A stretch of DNA of 34,115 bases from SG8-40 sp050050435. GTDB taxonomy: Bacteria; Pseudomonadota; Gammaproteobacteria; Burkholderiales; Eutrophovitaceae. The notes under the pieces are model-generated. The model saw only the letters and a list, made by a program, of their open reading frames with translations. It had not been told where the DNA came from and ran no database searches. Location of the stretch: NCBI GenBank assembly GCA_050050435.1, contig JASFUE010000003.1, positions 1-34,115 of the forward strand, read 5' to 3'. Positions 7,757-16,554 of this stretch are shown one piece after another. A program made the translations under genes and the position numbers. How positions within the stretch are numbered: position 1 is the first letter of the stretch; each line of letters starts with the position of its first letter.

Positions 7757-8740
7757 ATGAAAAAAGTTGTTGTTACACGTGAGGTGTTTGATGACACGAT
7801 CGAGTGCCTGGAAGAACATTTTTCCGTGGTCTCGAATCAGGAAGATCGACTCTTTGCACGCGACGAACTGATTAAATTGTTACAGGGCGCGGATGGCGTG
7901 CAGTCGTACTCGAGCGATCGTATTGATGACGAGCTGCTTACAAGGTGCCCGACGATAAAAGCGGTTTGCAACACTGCGGTCGGATACAACAATATTGACG
8001 TTGACGCGTGCACCCGCCGAGGTGTGATAGTCACCAATACAGCGGGTACGCTCGACGACAGCGTTGCTGACTACGCGGTGGGCTTGATGATTGCAACCTG
8101 TCGCCGCATGGGTGAAGGCGAGCGCTATCTGCGCGCAGGTGAGTGGCAGACGGTCTATCTGAAACAGACGCTCGGGCATGATGTCCACGGCGCTACCCTG
8201 GGCATCGTCGGATTTGGCCGCATTGGCCAAACAATTGCCAAACGCGCGCGCGGCTTTGATATGAACATTATTTATCACACTCGCAATCGCGTAGCAGCTG
8301 AAACCGAGCAGAAACTCGGCGCGCGGTATGTGAGCAAGGAAGACTTGCTCAGGGACGCGGACATCGTTTTGCTGATATTGCCCTATAGTCAGCAGACGCA
8401 TCATTACATCGGTGCGGAGCAACTTGCAATGATGAAACGCTCGGCCGTGCTCCTTAACATGGCGCGGGGTGGCATCGTTGACGACGCGGCCCTGGTTGAA
8501 GCTCTGCGCAAGAGGACCATCTGGGCTGCCGGACTCGATGTCTATGAGAACGAGCCGAATTTCAACAAGGGATTCCTTGATCTCGAAAACGTGGTTTTGT
8601 CTCCGCATATCGCCAGTGCATCGGAGCCAACGCGGCGCGCAATGGCGATGACAGCGGCGAGGAATCTGGTTGCTGCCCTGACCGGGGAACAGCCCCCGAA
8701 CCTGATTAATCCCGAGTGCCTGAATTATTCAGGCGCTTGA
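7757..8740 (+). CDS. D-2-hydroxyacid dehydrogenase (GhrB/glyoxylate-hydroxypyruvate reductase-like)
   Basis: This 327-residue cytosolic enzyme belongs to the NAD(P)-dependent D-isomer 2-hydroxyacid dehydrogenases, which interconvert 2-oxo acids and D-2-hydroxy acids. The nucleotide-binding loop GIVGFGRIG is at 149-157. The catalytic set is present: Arg237 in NMARGGIVDD, a Glu in DVYENEP (261-267), and His284 in LSPHIASAS. Overall similarity is to GhrB/TkrA-type reductases acting on glyoxylate, hydroxypyruvate or 2-ketogluconate. Its place 72 bases after a TakP-like TRAP transporter suggests that it processes the imported 2-oxo or 2-hydroxy acid. The C-terminal codons contain a perfect inverted repeat (8718-8734). 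Exact substrate and cofactor preference are not determined. Confidence 0.88.
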   Translation: MKKVVVTREVFDDTIECLEEHFSVVSNQEDRLFARDELIKLLQGADGVQSYSSDRIDDELLTRCPTIKAVCNTAVGYNNIDVDACTRRGVIVTNTAGTLDDSVADYAVGLMIATCRRMGEGERYLRAGEWQTVYLKQTLGHDVHGATLGIVGFGRIGQTIAKRARGFDMNIIYHTRNRVAAETEQKLGARYVSKEDLLRDADIVLLILPYSQQTHHYIGAEQLAMMKRSAVLLNMARGGIVDDAALVEALRKRTIWAAGLDVYENEPNFNKGFLDLENVVLSPHIASASEPTRRAMAMTAARNLVAALTGEQPPNLINPECLNYSGA

Positions 8741-8829
8741 AATATCGCTTCACAATAACGACCGAATAAACCGTGATTCGTGGCAGCCTGGAATGAAGGC
8801 ACTGCGATTTCGCGTGACAACGAACAACC

Positions 8830-10146
8830 ATGACTGAACTGTACAAACTGGGTTTACACGACGCGGCCAAAAAGATCCGCCAGGGAAAGCTCAAGCCGAG
8901 CACCTACATGCAAAGCCTGCTCGCGCGCATCGACGCGCTCGATGGCACGGTCAAGGCATGGCAGTGGCTGGATCGTGAGCGGGCGATGGAAGTGGCGCGC
9001 GCGGCCGATGCCGCGGCGACCCCATGGAAGGCGGCGCACCCGCTGCACGGTGTTGCCATCGGTGTAAAGGACAATTTCTACACTGCCGGCATTCCGACCG
9101 GGATGGGCTGCAGGCTCTATGTGAATTACGTGCCGGAGGAAACGGCAGACGTGGTGGTGCGCATGGAGCGTGCTGGTGCGCTGATGCTTGGCAAGACGGT
9201 CACCACTGAAGCGGCGTTCATGGTTGCGGCGAAGACAACCAATCCCTGGAATCCAGAACATACGCCGGGTGGCTCTTCGAGTGGATCTGCCGCCGCGGTG
9301 GCAGCCGGATTTGTCCCTGCAGCAATCGGCACGCAGACCAATGGTTCGGTGGTGCGCCCGGCCGCCTTCTGCGGCATTGTCGGGTACAAGCCCAGTCAGG
9401 GAATGCTCTCCGCGCGCGGCATCATGCCGTTTTCACCTTCGCTCGATCAACCTGGCGTGTTTGCGCGCAGTGTGGCTGATGCTGCGTTGCTCGCCTGGGC
9501 GCTGACCGCACGTCGCAGCAGCATTTCCCGGGATGCGCCAATGCTTAAAGGCGCGCCTCGACTGGCTGCAGTACGGTCGCCGGTATGGCATCTGGCGCAG
9601 TCCGAGCAACGCGCGCAGTTCGAGATCGACATTGCGCGCCTGCGCAAGGCCGGTGCAATGATCGATATTATCGAGATTCCGGGTGAATTCGATCGCGCTC
9701 ACAAGGTGCATCGCACGATCATGCTATTCGAGGCGGCGCGCGCTTCGCGCAAGGTACGCGAACACTACCGGGAGTACTTTTCCGATTATCTCAACAAGGC
9801 TCTGGAAGAAGGCGACGGGATCGCCGATTCCGATTACCGCGATGCCCTGAAAATGCGCACTCAGCTACAGCACTCCTTTGCCGCATTTATTGACCGCGGC
9901 TATTCGGCGATCATCACGCCGCCAGCACCTGGGGAAGCGCCGGGTCGCCTCGATGTTACCGGTGATCCGAGTTTCTGCTCAATCTGGACCTTGATGGGAA
10001 CGCCTGCGATCACCATTCCTACGGGCAAAGGACCGAACGGATTGCCCTTGGGGCTGCAGTTGGTGGGTGCTGTTGACGAAGAAAATTATCTACTCTCCAC
10101 CGCCGCCTGGTGTGAGCGTTATTCGCCCTTCAAATCGCTGATCTAG
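8830..10146 (+). CDS. Amidase signature family hydrolase
   Basis: This 438-residue enzyme belongs to the amidase signature family, which hydrolyses C-N bonds of amides with a Ser-cisSer-Lys triad. The triad is visible: Lys80 in GVKDNF, cis-Ser149 in PGGSSSGSAA, and nucleophile Ser173 in TQTNGSVVRPAAF; the 24-residue spacing of the two serines matches that in fatty acid amide hydrolase. A family-typical glycine before the nucleophile is replaced here by Asn171. It is not GatA, since no gatB or gatC is nearby and its C-terminal half differs. It lies 89 bases after the hydroxyacid dehydrogenase, in the same direction, so it may belong to the same catabolic unit. No clear Shine-Dalgarno precedes the ATG. 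The substrate is unknown. Confidence 0.87.
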   Translation: MTELYKLGLHDAAKKIRQGKLKPSTYMQSLLARIDALDGTVKAWQWLDRERAMEVARAADAAATPWKAAHPLHGVAIGVKDNFYTAGIPTGMGCRLYVNYVPEETADVVVRMERAGALMLGKTVTTEAAFMVAAKTTNPWNPEHTPGGSSSGSAAAVAAGFVPAAIGTQTNGSVVRPAAFCGIVGYKPSQGMLSARGIMPFSPSLDQPGVFARSVADAALLAWALTARRSSISRDAPMLKGAPRLAAVRSPVWHLAQSEQRAQFEIDIARLRKAGAMIDIIEIPGEFDRAHKVHRTIMLFEAARASRKVREHYREYFSDYLNKALEEGDGIADSDYRDALKMRTQLQHSFAAFIDRGYSAIITPPAPGEAPGRLDVTGDPSFCSIWTLMGTPAITIPTGKGPNGLPLGLQLVGAVDEENYLLSTAAWCERYSPFKSLI

Positions 10147-10308
10147 TGCTCTTCGCGGTGGCTTGTGTCACTGGCGGCGTGGCTTGCTGTGTCCTTCCGT
10201 GAGTTGGTCGGTCGTTCCTGTCCGGATGGCTAGCCGGCATTGCGTCGGCCGTCGCGCCATGGCGGGAATCTTGCGTTTCGACGCTTTGTCTGATCTTGAA
10301 CATCATTC

Positions 10309-11388
10309 ATGACGGTTCTGCAATTCATCCTTGGTTTGATCGCCCTGACTGGGGGCGCAGAGATGCTCGTGCGCGGCGCGTCGCGCATCGCTGCCGCGCT
10401 GGGAATTGCGCCGCTTGTAGTCGGCCTGACCGTTGTTGCATTGGGTACCAGTTCACCCGAGCTGGCTGTTGGTGTTGGCGCGGCATGGCAGGGACAGGCT
10501 GACATTGCTGTGGGCAATGTGGTCGGCAGCAACATATTCAACATTCTGCTCATCCTGGGCCTGTCTGCCCTGATCGTGCCATTGACGGTTGCCCAACAAC
10601 TGGTGCGCATCGATGTGCCCCTGTTGATCTGTTGTTCGCTGGTACTGCTCGTCCTCGCGCGGGATGGTGAGGTCAGCCGGGCCGACGGAATGCTGCTTTG
10701 CCTGGGCATTGTTGCCTATACGTCGTTTCTTGTCTGGCAGGCTCGGCGCGAGCGCGATCCGGCAGTTGTTGCCGAGTATGCCGGCCACTATTCCGGTGGG
10801 TCGGCCAGGCGCTGGCTGATCAATGCCGGCCTGATCGCATTCGGTCTGGTGCTGCTGGTGCTGGGCGCGAACTGGATGGTCGATTCGGCGGTGGCCTTTG
10901 CCCGTCATCTGGGGATTAGCGAACTGATCATCGGCCTGACCGTGGTCTCGATCGGAACCTCCCTGCCCGAAGTGGCTGCATCGGTGGTTGCTGCAATGAA
11001 GGGTGAGCGCGACATCGCAGTGGGCAATGCGGTGGGTAGTTCCATCTACAACATTTTGCTGGTGCTCGGCATGACTGCAGTGGTGGCACCGGACGGAGTT
11101 GCTGTTGCGCAATCCGTGCTCCATTTCGATCTGCCGGTGATGATTGCGGTTGCGGTGGCGTGTCTGCCGATCTTCTTTACCGGGTATCGAATTGATCGTT
11201 GGGAGGGAGCGGTATTTCTTGGTTACTACCTGAGCTATATGGCTTATCTGATCCTGCAGGCAACGGCTCATGATCTCCTTGAGCCGTTCAACGATGCGAT
11301 GATGTTTTTTGTCATTCCGCTGACACTGCTCACGTTTGCGATCCTGATTGCACGCTCCATGCGCAAGCCCCGCAATGCGCAGCAATGA
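10309..11388 (+). CDS. Calcium/sodium antiporter (CaxA/YrbG family)
   Basis: This 359-residue inner-membrane protein has two inverted Na_Ca_ex repeats of about five helices each. The first alpha motif GTSSPELAVG is at 46-55 with GNVVGSNIFN at 69-78; the second is GTSLPEVAAS near 216-225 with GNAVGSSIYN near 239-248. The glutamates in both motifs (E51 and E221) bind the cations that are exchanged. The family extrudes Ca2+ in exchange for Na+ or H+. It stands alone, with a 162-base gap on the left in which I see no clear signal and the repeat-containing hrpA upstream region on the right. No Shine-Dalgarno is obvious. Confidence 0.9.
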   Translation: MTVLQFILGLIALTGGAEMLVRGASRIAAALGIAPLVVGLTVVALGTSSPELAVGVGAAWQGQADIAVGNVVGSNIFNILLILGLSALIVPLTVAQQLVRIDVPLLICCSLVLLVLARDGEVSRADGMLLCLGIVAYTSFLVWQARRERDPAVVAEYAGHYSGGSARRWLINAGLIAFGLVLLVLGANWMVDSAVAFARHLGISELIIGLTVVSIGTSLPEVAASVVAAMKGERDIAVGNAVGSSIYNILLVLGMTAVVAPDGVAVAQSVLHFDLPVMIAVAVACLPIFFTGYRIDRWEGAVFLGYYLSYMAYLILQATAHDLLEPFNDAMMFFVIPLTLLTFAILIARSMRKPRNAQQ

Positions 11389-11471
11389 TCCCAGCGCGCA
11401 TCGCCACGGCTCGCAGCGATAACACTACCGGCGCCGCGGCGATCCAGTCGCTCTTGTTACAAGCACACTTG

Positions 11472-11520
11472 ATCGAGACCGGTCTCGATTGGAACCGGCC
11501 TTGCTTGGAACTGGCCTCGG
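11472..11520. repeat. 18-bp palindrome and 16-bp degenerate tandem repeat upstream of hrpA
   Basis: ATCGAGACCGGTCTCGAT at 11472-11489 is a perfect 18-base palindrome. It runs into two 16-base direct repeats, 11489-11504 and 11505-11520, which agree at 13 of 16 positions (TTGGAACCGGCC and TTGGAACTGGCC). The core ACCGG or ACTGG recurs every 15-16 bases and resembles the arrays at 24365-24468 and 25386-25430. The array ends two bases before a -10-like box. Confidence 0.75.
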
Positions 11521-11521
11521 T

Positions 11522-11527
11522 TACAAT
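11522..11527 (+). promoter_or_regulatory. Putative -10 box of hrpA
   Basis: TACAAT at 11522-11527 matches the sigma70 -10 consensus at five of six positions and lies 44 bases before the proposed hrpA start. The region at the -35 distance falls inside the direct repeats and has no good TTGACA-like box, which suggests that the repeats carry a regulator site. Confidence 0.35.
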
Positions 11528-11571
11528 GCAGACCTTGTGAGGCCGTTCGACGTATTCCGGCACGTACTTCA

Positions 11572-14500
11572 TTGCAGCAAGCTCGCACAATCGACCCCAC
11601 CAAAATTGCGCAGACCATAGAGCGTAGTTTGATACGCGACCGTTATCGCCTGCGCCGCCGCCTGAAAGAAGCGTCCAGCGATAAGGAACGCACCGCGGTG
11701 CAAACTGCGGCGCAGAAATCAATGCAACGCGCCGAGCAGCGTCGGCAACGGCTTCCGCGCATCAGCTATCCTGACCAACTGCCGATCAGTGGCAAGCGTG
11801 ATGAAATTGCGCGCGCAATCGAAAACAATCAAGTGGTTATTGTCTGCGGCGAGACCGGCTCCGGAAAGACAACCCAGTTGCCGAAAATTTGCCTCGAACT
11901 CGGCCGCGGTGTGTTTGGACAGATCGGCCATACCCAACCGCGGCGCATTGCTGCGCGCTCGGTCGCCAATCGTATCTCACAGGAGTTGGGCACGACACTG
12001 GGACATGCGATCGGATTCCAGGTTCGGTTTACCGACAAGTCCAGTCCGGACAATCTGGTCAAGCTCATGACCGACGGTATTCTGCTTGCAGAAACGCAGT
12101 CCGACCGTTTCCTCAATGCCTACGACACGCTGATTATCGACGAGGCGCACGAGCGCAGCCTCAATGTCGATTTTCTGCTTGGCTATATCAAACAGCTTCT
12201 GCCAAAACGCCCCGACATGAAGCTGATCATTACATCCGCCACCATCGATGCGGAAAAGTTTTCCCGGCATTTCGGCGATGCTCCGGTGATCGAGGTTTCC
12301 GGCCGATTGTATCCGGTCGATCTCGTGTATCGGCCGTTTGACGAAGACGATGAGGATGCGCACGACATTGATTTGCCCGAGGCCGTGGTCAACGCGCTCG
12401 ACGAGATTGGCATGATGGGCAGCAGTGGCGACGTGCTGGTGTTCCTGCCGGGTGAGCGCGAAATTCGTGAATGTGCTGAAGCATTGCGCAAGCATCCGAT
12501 GCATGGCCACGGCTCCGGGCGTTGGGAGATCCTGCCGCTGTACGCCCGCCTGTCGGCAAAGGAGCAGGAGAGAGTGTTCGCCTCCGGCGGGCCGCGGCGC
12601 ATCGTGCTTGCGACCAATGTCGCCGAAACATCGCTGACGGTGCCGGGTATTCGCTATGTGATCGATTCGGGTCTGGCACGTATCAATCGTTACAGCTTTC
12701 GCAACAAGGTCGAAATGCTTCAGGTCGAAAAGATCTCGCGCGCTTCGGCCAATCAGCGGGCCGGGCGTTGCGGCCGTGTCATGAACGGCGTGTGCATCCG
12801 TCTGTACAGCGAGGACGACTTTGACGCGCGCCCGGAGTTTACCGATCCGGAAATCCTGCGTTCGTCACTGGCATCGGTGATCCTGCGTATGCAGGCCTTG
12901 CGCCTGGGCGAAGTCGCCGACTTTCCGTTTGTCGATGCGCCGGCTGCCAAGGCAATCGCCGATGGCTATCAGCTTCTGGTCGAATTGGCGGCAGTGAGCG
13001 ACAAACACAGACTGACAGCAGTCGGAAAACAGCTGGCAAAACTGCCGATCGATCCGCGTATTGCCCGCATGATTGTCGCGGCAAAGGAATTTGGCTGCCT
13101 CGCGGAAATTCTCGTGATCGCTTCGGGATTGTCTGTGCAGGATCCGCGGGAGCGGCCGATCGACAAGCAGGAAGCGGTCAACCAGGCTCACAGCGAATTC
13201 AACGACGAACGTTCGGATTTTCTCGGCTACGTACAGATGTGGAACTGGTTCGAGGAGGCCATTCGCCACAAGCAGTCCAATCGCAAGTTGGTGCAGGAGT
13301 GCCATACGCGCTTTCTGTCCTATCTGCGCCTGCGCGAATGGCGTGAGTTGCATGGCCAGCTGGCTTCGCTGGCCGCTGACATGGGCTGGCGACCCAATGA
13401 AAAGCCGGCGCGCTATGAAGAAGTCCATCGCGCCTTGTTGTCGGGCCTGCTTGGCAACATCGGCTTCAAGTCCGATGACGCCGGTACTTACCTCGGTGCC
13501 CGCGGCATCAAGTACGTGGTGCACCCGGGATCAGGTCTGAAAAAACGCAAGCCGAAATGGTTGATGGCAGCGGAGCTGACCGAAACAACACGCCTGTTTG
13601 CCCGTTGCGTCGCACAGGTCGAAGCGGAATGGATCGAGAAACTCGGCGCACATGTTGCCAAAAGCAATTATCGTGATCCGCGCTGGTCGCGCGACGCCGG
13701 CAACGTTGTGGCGACCGAGCAGGTCACGGTGTACGGATTGATCGTGGTGCCGAGACGGCAGGTCCTGTTCGGTCCGGTCGACCCGGTGCTGGCTCGGGAG
13801 CTGTTTATCCGCGGCGCGTTGGTGGCTGGCGATGTGAATTCGCGGGCGCCATTCCTCAAACACAATCGCAAGCTGATCGAGCAGGTCAGCGATCTCGAAC
13901 ACAAGTCGCGTCGCCACGATGTGCTGGTTGATGAGTCGGCCATGTTCGATTTCTTCGACGAGCGGGTGCCGCAGGACATCTGGTGCTGGGTCGATTTTGA
14001 AAAATGGCGGCGTGAGGCCGAACGAAGCGACCCGCAATTGCTGTTTCTGAAGCGCGCCGACCTCATGCGTCATTCCGCCGAGCAGGTGACAGTCGACTTG
14101 TATCCGGACAGTATCGAACTGGCCGGATACCGTCTGTCTCTCTCGTACCGTTTCGAACCGGGCCATGTCATGGACGGGGTGACCATGACCGTGCCGCTGG
14201 CGGCACTGAACCAGATCGATGAACGCCGTTGCGAATGGCTGGTGCCCGGATTGTTGCGCGACAAGATCACGGAGTTGATTCGCGGACTGCCCAAGGGGGT
14301 ACGCAAACATTTCGTGCCGGTGCCACAAGTGGTCACGAAGGTCCTCGGTCCGGTTGAGGCCGCAGTGAGAAGATCCGAGCCGCGCTCACTGGTACAGGTG
14401 CTGGCGCAGGCGCTCCACAGTCTGACCGGAGTCGAGGTGTCACAGGAGGCGCTCGATGCTGTCGAGTTGCCGCCTTATCTGCAAATGAATTTTCGGGTGG

Positions 14501-15519
14501 TTGGCGATCAGGGTGAGGAAATCGCCATGGGCCGTGACCTGGTGCGTTTGCGAAGCGAGCTCGGCGTCAAGGCATTGCGCAGTTTTACCGAGACCGCGGC
14601 GACGCAATTCGAGCGCAAGGGTTTGCGGCGCTGGGATTTCGATGAACTGCCCGAGATCATGGAAGTCGAGCGCGCCGGCGCACGGGTCACGGGTTTTCCG
14701 GCGATCGTAGACGAACGCGATTCGGTTGCCCTGACTCTGGTCGATACCGAAGTCGAGGCGCAACGCGCAACCCGTGCAGGGTTGCGGCGGCTGTTTCGCC
14801 TTTCGCTACCCGAACAGTTCAAATACCTGTCACGCAATCTGCCGGGATTGACGGAAATGTCGCTTCGCTACGCGCTGCTGCTTGAAGACCAGGGTGTACG
14901 TGGAGACAAGGCATCGGTGAGCGAGCGGTTGCGCGAGGAGTTGATCGAGGCGACCTGTGATCGTGCCTTCTTCGTCGATACCGGCGCGGACGATTCCGGG
15001 CCAGTGCGTGAGCGCAAGGTCTTTGAGGCGCGCGTGAGCCGGGGCAAGGTGCGGCTGGTCGAGGTGGCCAACGAACTGTGCCGCCTCACCGCTGATATCC
15101 TCACCCAGTATTCGGCGCTGCGCACGCGCCTGAACGAAGCGCGGTTCGCGGCCTGGCCGCGTGCCGTTGCCGACATTCGCAGCCATCTCGCAACGCTGCT
15201 TGGGCAGGGGTTTATCGTTGCAACGCCATTCGAGCGCTTGCGCCACTACCCGCGTTATCTGCGTGCCGCCGGCATGCGGCTGGACAAGCTTGCCTCCAAT
15301 CCCGACCGGGACGCCAACTGGCAACAACAGTTGACGCGTTTCTGGCAGATGTACACCACGCGTGTGGAACAAGACCGGTTGCGCGGAGTCAGTGATCCAA
15401 AAGTGGAGGAGTTTCGCTGGATGCTGGAGGAACTGCGTGTGTCCCTGTGGGCGCAGCAACTGAAGACGCCGTACCCGGTTTCGTTCAAGAGGCTTGAACG
15501 CTACTGGACGGAGTTGTAG
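11572..15519 (+). CDS. hrpA: ATP-dependent RNA helicase HrpA
   Basis: This 1315-residue DEAH-box RNA helicase is close in length to E. coli HrpA (1300), which acts on mRNA and on stalled ribosomes. The Walker A motif GETGSGKT is at 93-100, DEAH at 190-193, the SAT motif at 222-224, and motif VI QRAGRCGR at 395-402, followed by the helicase-associated, OB-fold and long DUF3418 regions. The start is TTG at 11572; I chose it because the resulting N-terminus lines up with E. coli HrpA (SLIRDRYRLRRRL opposite LMLRDRLRFSRRL) and no ATG or GTG in frame lies nearby. No strong Shine-Dalgarno precedes it. It appears monocistronic, with the unusual repeats upstream. Confidence 0.96.
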   Translation: MQQARTIDPTKIAQTIERSLIRDRYRLRRRLKEASSDKERTAVQTAAQKSMQRAEQRRQRLPRISYPDQLPISGKRDEIARAIENNQVVIVCGETGSGKTTQLPKICLELGRGVFGQIGHTQPRRIAARSVANRISQELGTTLGHAIGFQVRFTDKSSPDNLVKLMTDGILLAETQSDRFLNAYDTLIIDEAHERSLNVDFLLGYIKQLLPKRPDMKLIITSATIDAEKFSRHFGDAPVIEVSGRLYPVDLVYRPFDEDDEDAHDIDLPEAVVNALDEIGMMGSSGDVLVFLPGEREIRECAEALRKHPMHGHGSGRWEILPLYARLSAKEQERVFASGGPRRIVLATNVAETSLTVPGIRYVIDSGLARINRYSFRNKVEMLQVEKISRASANQRAGRCGRVMNGVCIRLYSEDDFDARPEFTDPEILRSSLASVILRMQALRLGEVADFPFVDAPAAKAIADGYQLLVELAAVSDKHRLTAVGKQLAKLPIDPRIARMIVAAKEFGCLAEILVIASGLSVQDPRERPIDKQEAVNQAHSEFNDERSDFLGYVQMWNWFEEAIRHKQSNRKLVQECHTRFLSYLRLREWRELHGQLASLAADMGWRPNEKPARYEEVHRALLSGLLGNIGFKSDDAGTYLGARGIKYVVHPGSGLKKRKPKWLMAAELTETTRLFARCVAQVEAEWIEKLGAHVAKSNYRDPRWSRDAGNVVATEQVTVYGLIVVPRRQVLFGPVDPVLARELFIRGALVAGDVNSRAPFLKHNRKLIEQVSDLEHKSRRHDVLVDESAMFDFFDERVPQDIWCWVDFEKWRREAERSDPQLLFLKRADLMRHSAEQVTVDLYPDSIELAGYRLSLSYRFEPGHVMDGVTMTVPLAALNQIDERRCEWLVPGLLRDKITELIRGLPKGVRKHFVPVPQVVTKVLGPVEAAVRRSEPRSLVQVLAQALHSLTGVEVSQEALDAVELPPYLQMNFRVVGDQGEEIAMGRDLVRLRSELGVKALRSFTETAATQFERKGLRRWDFDELPEIMEVERAGARVTGFPAIVDERDSVALTLVDTEVEAQRATRAGLRRLFRLSLPEQFKYLSRNLPGLTEMSLRYALLLEDQGVRGDKASVSERLREELIEATCDRAFFVDTGADDSGPVRERKVFEARVSRGKVRLVEVANELCRLTADILTQYSALRTRLNEARFAAWPRAVADIRSHLATLLGQGFIVATPFERLRHYPRYLRAAGMRLDKLASNPDRDANWQQQLTRFWQMYTTRVEQDRLRGVSDPKVEEFRWMLEELRVSLWAQQLKTPYPVSFKRLERYWTEL

Positions 15520-15588
15520 AAATGGCGGCCTGCAATGGCCCGTTTCTTGATTGCTCTGCCAGCTAATTCCTGATTGACGGATTTGCGC

Positions 15589-16362
15589 ATGTCTGAAGCC
15601 AGAAATATGTTCTGGAAGAGCCGGCTTCGTGCCAGTGGCATCCATTTGTGCATCAGCCTCGGGGTGGCCGTGCTGGCCGCGCTGCTGGTCTTCCTTGTCT
15701 GGTATCCCTACCCGTACCGCGAGATCTCCGGTGGCCGGGACCTGTTTTTCATTCTGGTTTCGGTCGACGTGGTGCTGGGACCGCTTATTACGCTGACCGT
15801 CTTCAACCCGACCAAACCGCGCCGCGAACTGGTACGCGATCTGTCCATCGTCGGCCTGATTCAGCTCAGCGCCCTCGGATACGGCTTGTGGACGGTATTC
15901 GAAGCGCGGCCGGTACATCTGGCGTTTGAAATAGACCGGTTCCGTGTCGTCCACGCGATCGACGTCGAGCCCGAGATGCTGGCCAAGGCGCCTGAGGGAT
16001 TGCGTTCGCTGCCGTTGTTTGGCCAGACGCCTGTCGCAGTGCGTCCCTTCAGGGATGCGAGGGAAAAGTATGAGGCCACCGTGGCCGCCTTGCAGGGCGT
16101 GCAAATGGGCTTCCGTCCCGACCTGTGGCAGCCCTACGCCGATGCGCGCATGCGCGTGTTGCTCGCCGCTAGCCCGCTGGCAAGGCTCAGGCAACGATTT
16201 CCTGACAAGACCGGGCTGATTGACGAGGCGATTGCGCAAACCGGCAAAGCGGAGGCTTCACTGGTTTCGATGCCGATGGTGGGCCGGGACAAGTTCTGGA
16301 CGGTGTTGCTGGATTCATCCACCGCTGAGGTCGTCGGGTTCATTCCGCTCGACTCGTTCTGA
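15589..16362 (+). CDS. TfpX/TfpZ-family type IV pilin accessory protein (orphan)
   Basis: This 257-residue inner-membrane protein has three predicted helices (about 16-38, 53-74 and 84-106) followed by a soluble periplasmic C-terminal domain. The segment VDVVLGPLITLTVFNP at 59-74 and the FEARPV stretch near 104-109 are typical of the TfpX/TfpZ family, accessory proteins that help assemble or stabilise specific type IV pilins. No pilin gene lies beside it; the neighbours are hrpA, 69 bases upstream, and iorA. The ATG at 15589 is preferred to an in-frame TTG at 15574; an ATG at 15607 is also possible. The family call is from motif recognition, and the true partner pilin is not in the window. 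Confidence 0.78.
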   Translation: MSEARNMFWKSRLRASGIHLCISLGVAVLAALLVFLVWYPYPYREISGGRDLFFILVSVDVVLGPLITLTVFNPTKPRRELVRDLSIVGLIQLSALGYGLWTVFEARPVHLAFEIDRFRVVHAIDVEPEMLAKAPEGLRSLPLFGQTPVAVRPFRDAREKYEATVAALQGVQMGFRPDLWQPYADARMRVLLAASPLARLRQRFPDKTGLIDEAIAQTGKAEASLVSMPMVGRDKFWTVLLDSSTAEVVGFIPLDSF

Positions 16363-16384
16363 TTTTTTCCGGAGACGTCGCTGC

Positions 16385-16403
16385 GTGCAGTCTGACACTG
16401 CAC
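16385..16403. other. Perfect inverted repeat downstream of the tfp-like gene
   Basis: GTGCAGT and ACTGCAC form a seven-base stem around CTGAC. No T-tract follows it. It lies between the tfp-like gene and a -10-like box for iorA, so it could be a terminator without U-tract or an operator. Confidence 0.3.
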
Positions 16404-16414
16404 GTAACCTGGTT

Positions 16415-16423
16415 TGCGATAAT
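16415..16423 (+). promoter_or_regulatory. Putative extended -10 promoter of iorAB
   Basis: TGCGATAAT at 16415-16423 has the extended -10 form (TG, one base, then GATAAT). The nearest -35-like box, CTGACA at 16392-16397, is 20 bases away, longer than usual. The leader to the iorA ATG would be about 125 bases and would contain a hairpin at 16500-16519. Confidence 0.3.
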
Positions 16424-16499
16424 GCCTGCACAGTGGCGGACCCGGCTACCGGCCGAGTCCTGAGTTCTTCCGGGACACCTGCTAACATCCTGAACTACG

Positions 16500-16519
16500 G
16501 GCATCGAAACGACGATGCC
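16500..16519 (+). other. Hairpin in the iorA leader
   Basis: GGCATCG (16500-16506) and CGATGCC (16513-16519) form a perfect seven-base stem with a six-base loop, 35 bases before the iorA start. It could affect message stability or translation; no function can be shown. Confidence 0.3.
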
Positions 16520-16554
16520 TGACGTGGCGCTGGCCGCAATCTACGGAAATCTTC

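Noticed and set aside
8718..8734. Inverted repeat GCCTGAA/TTCAGGC at the end of the dehydrogenase gene as a terminator
   Set aside because: It lies within the last codons and no T-run follows.
14830..16239. Long open frame antisense to hrpA and the tfp-like gene (about 469 codons)
   Set aside because: It spans two well-supported opposite-strand genes and has no recognisable protein features.
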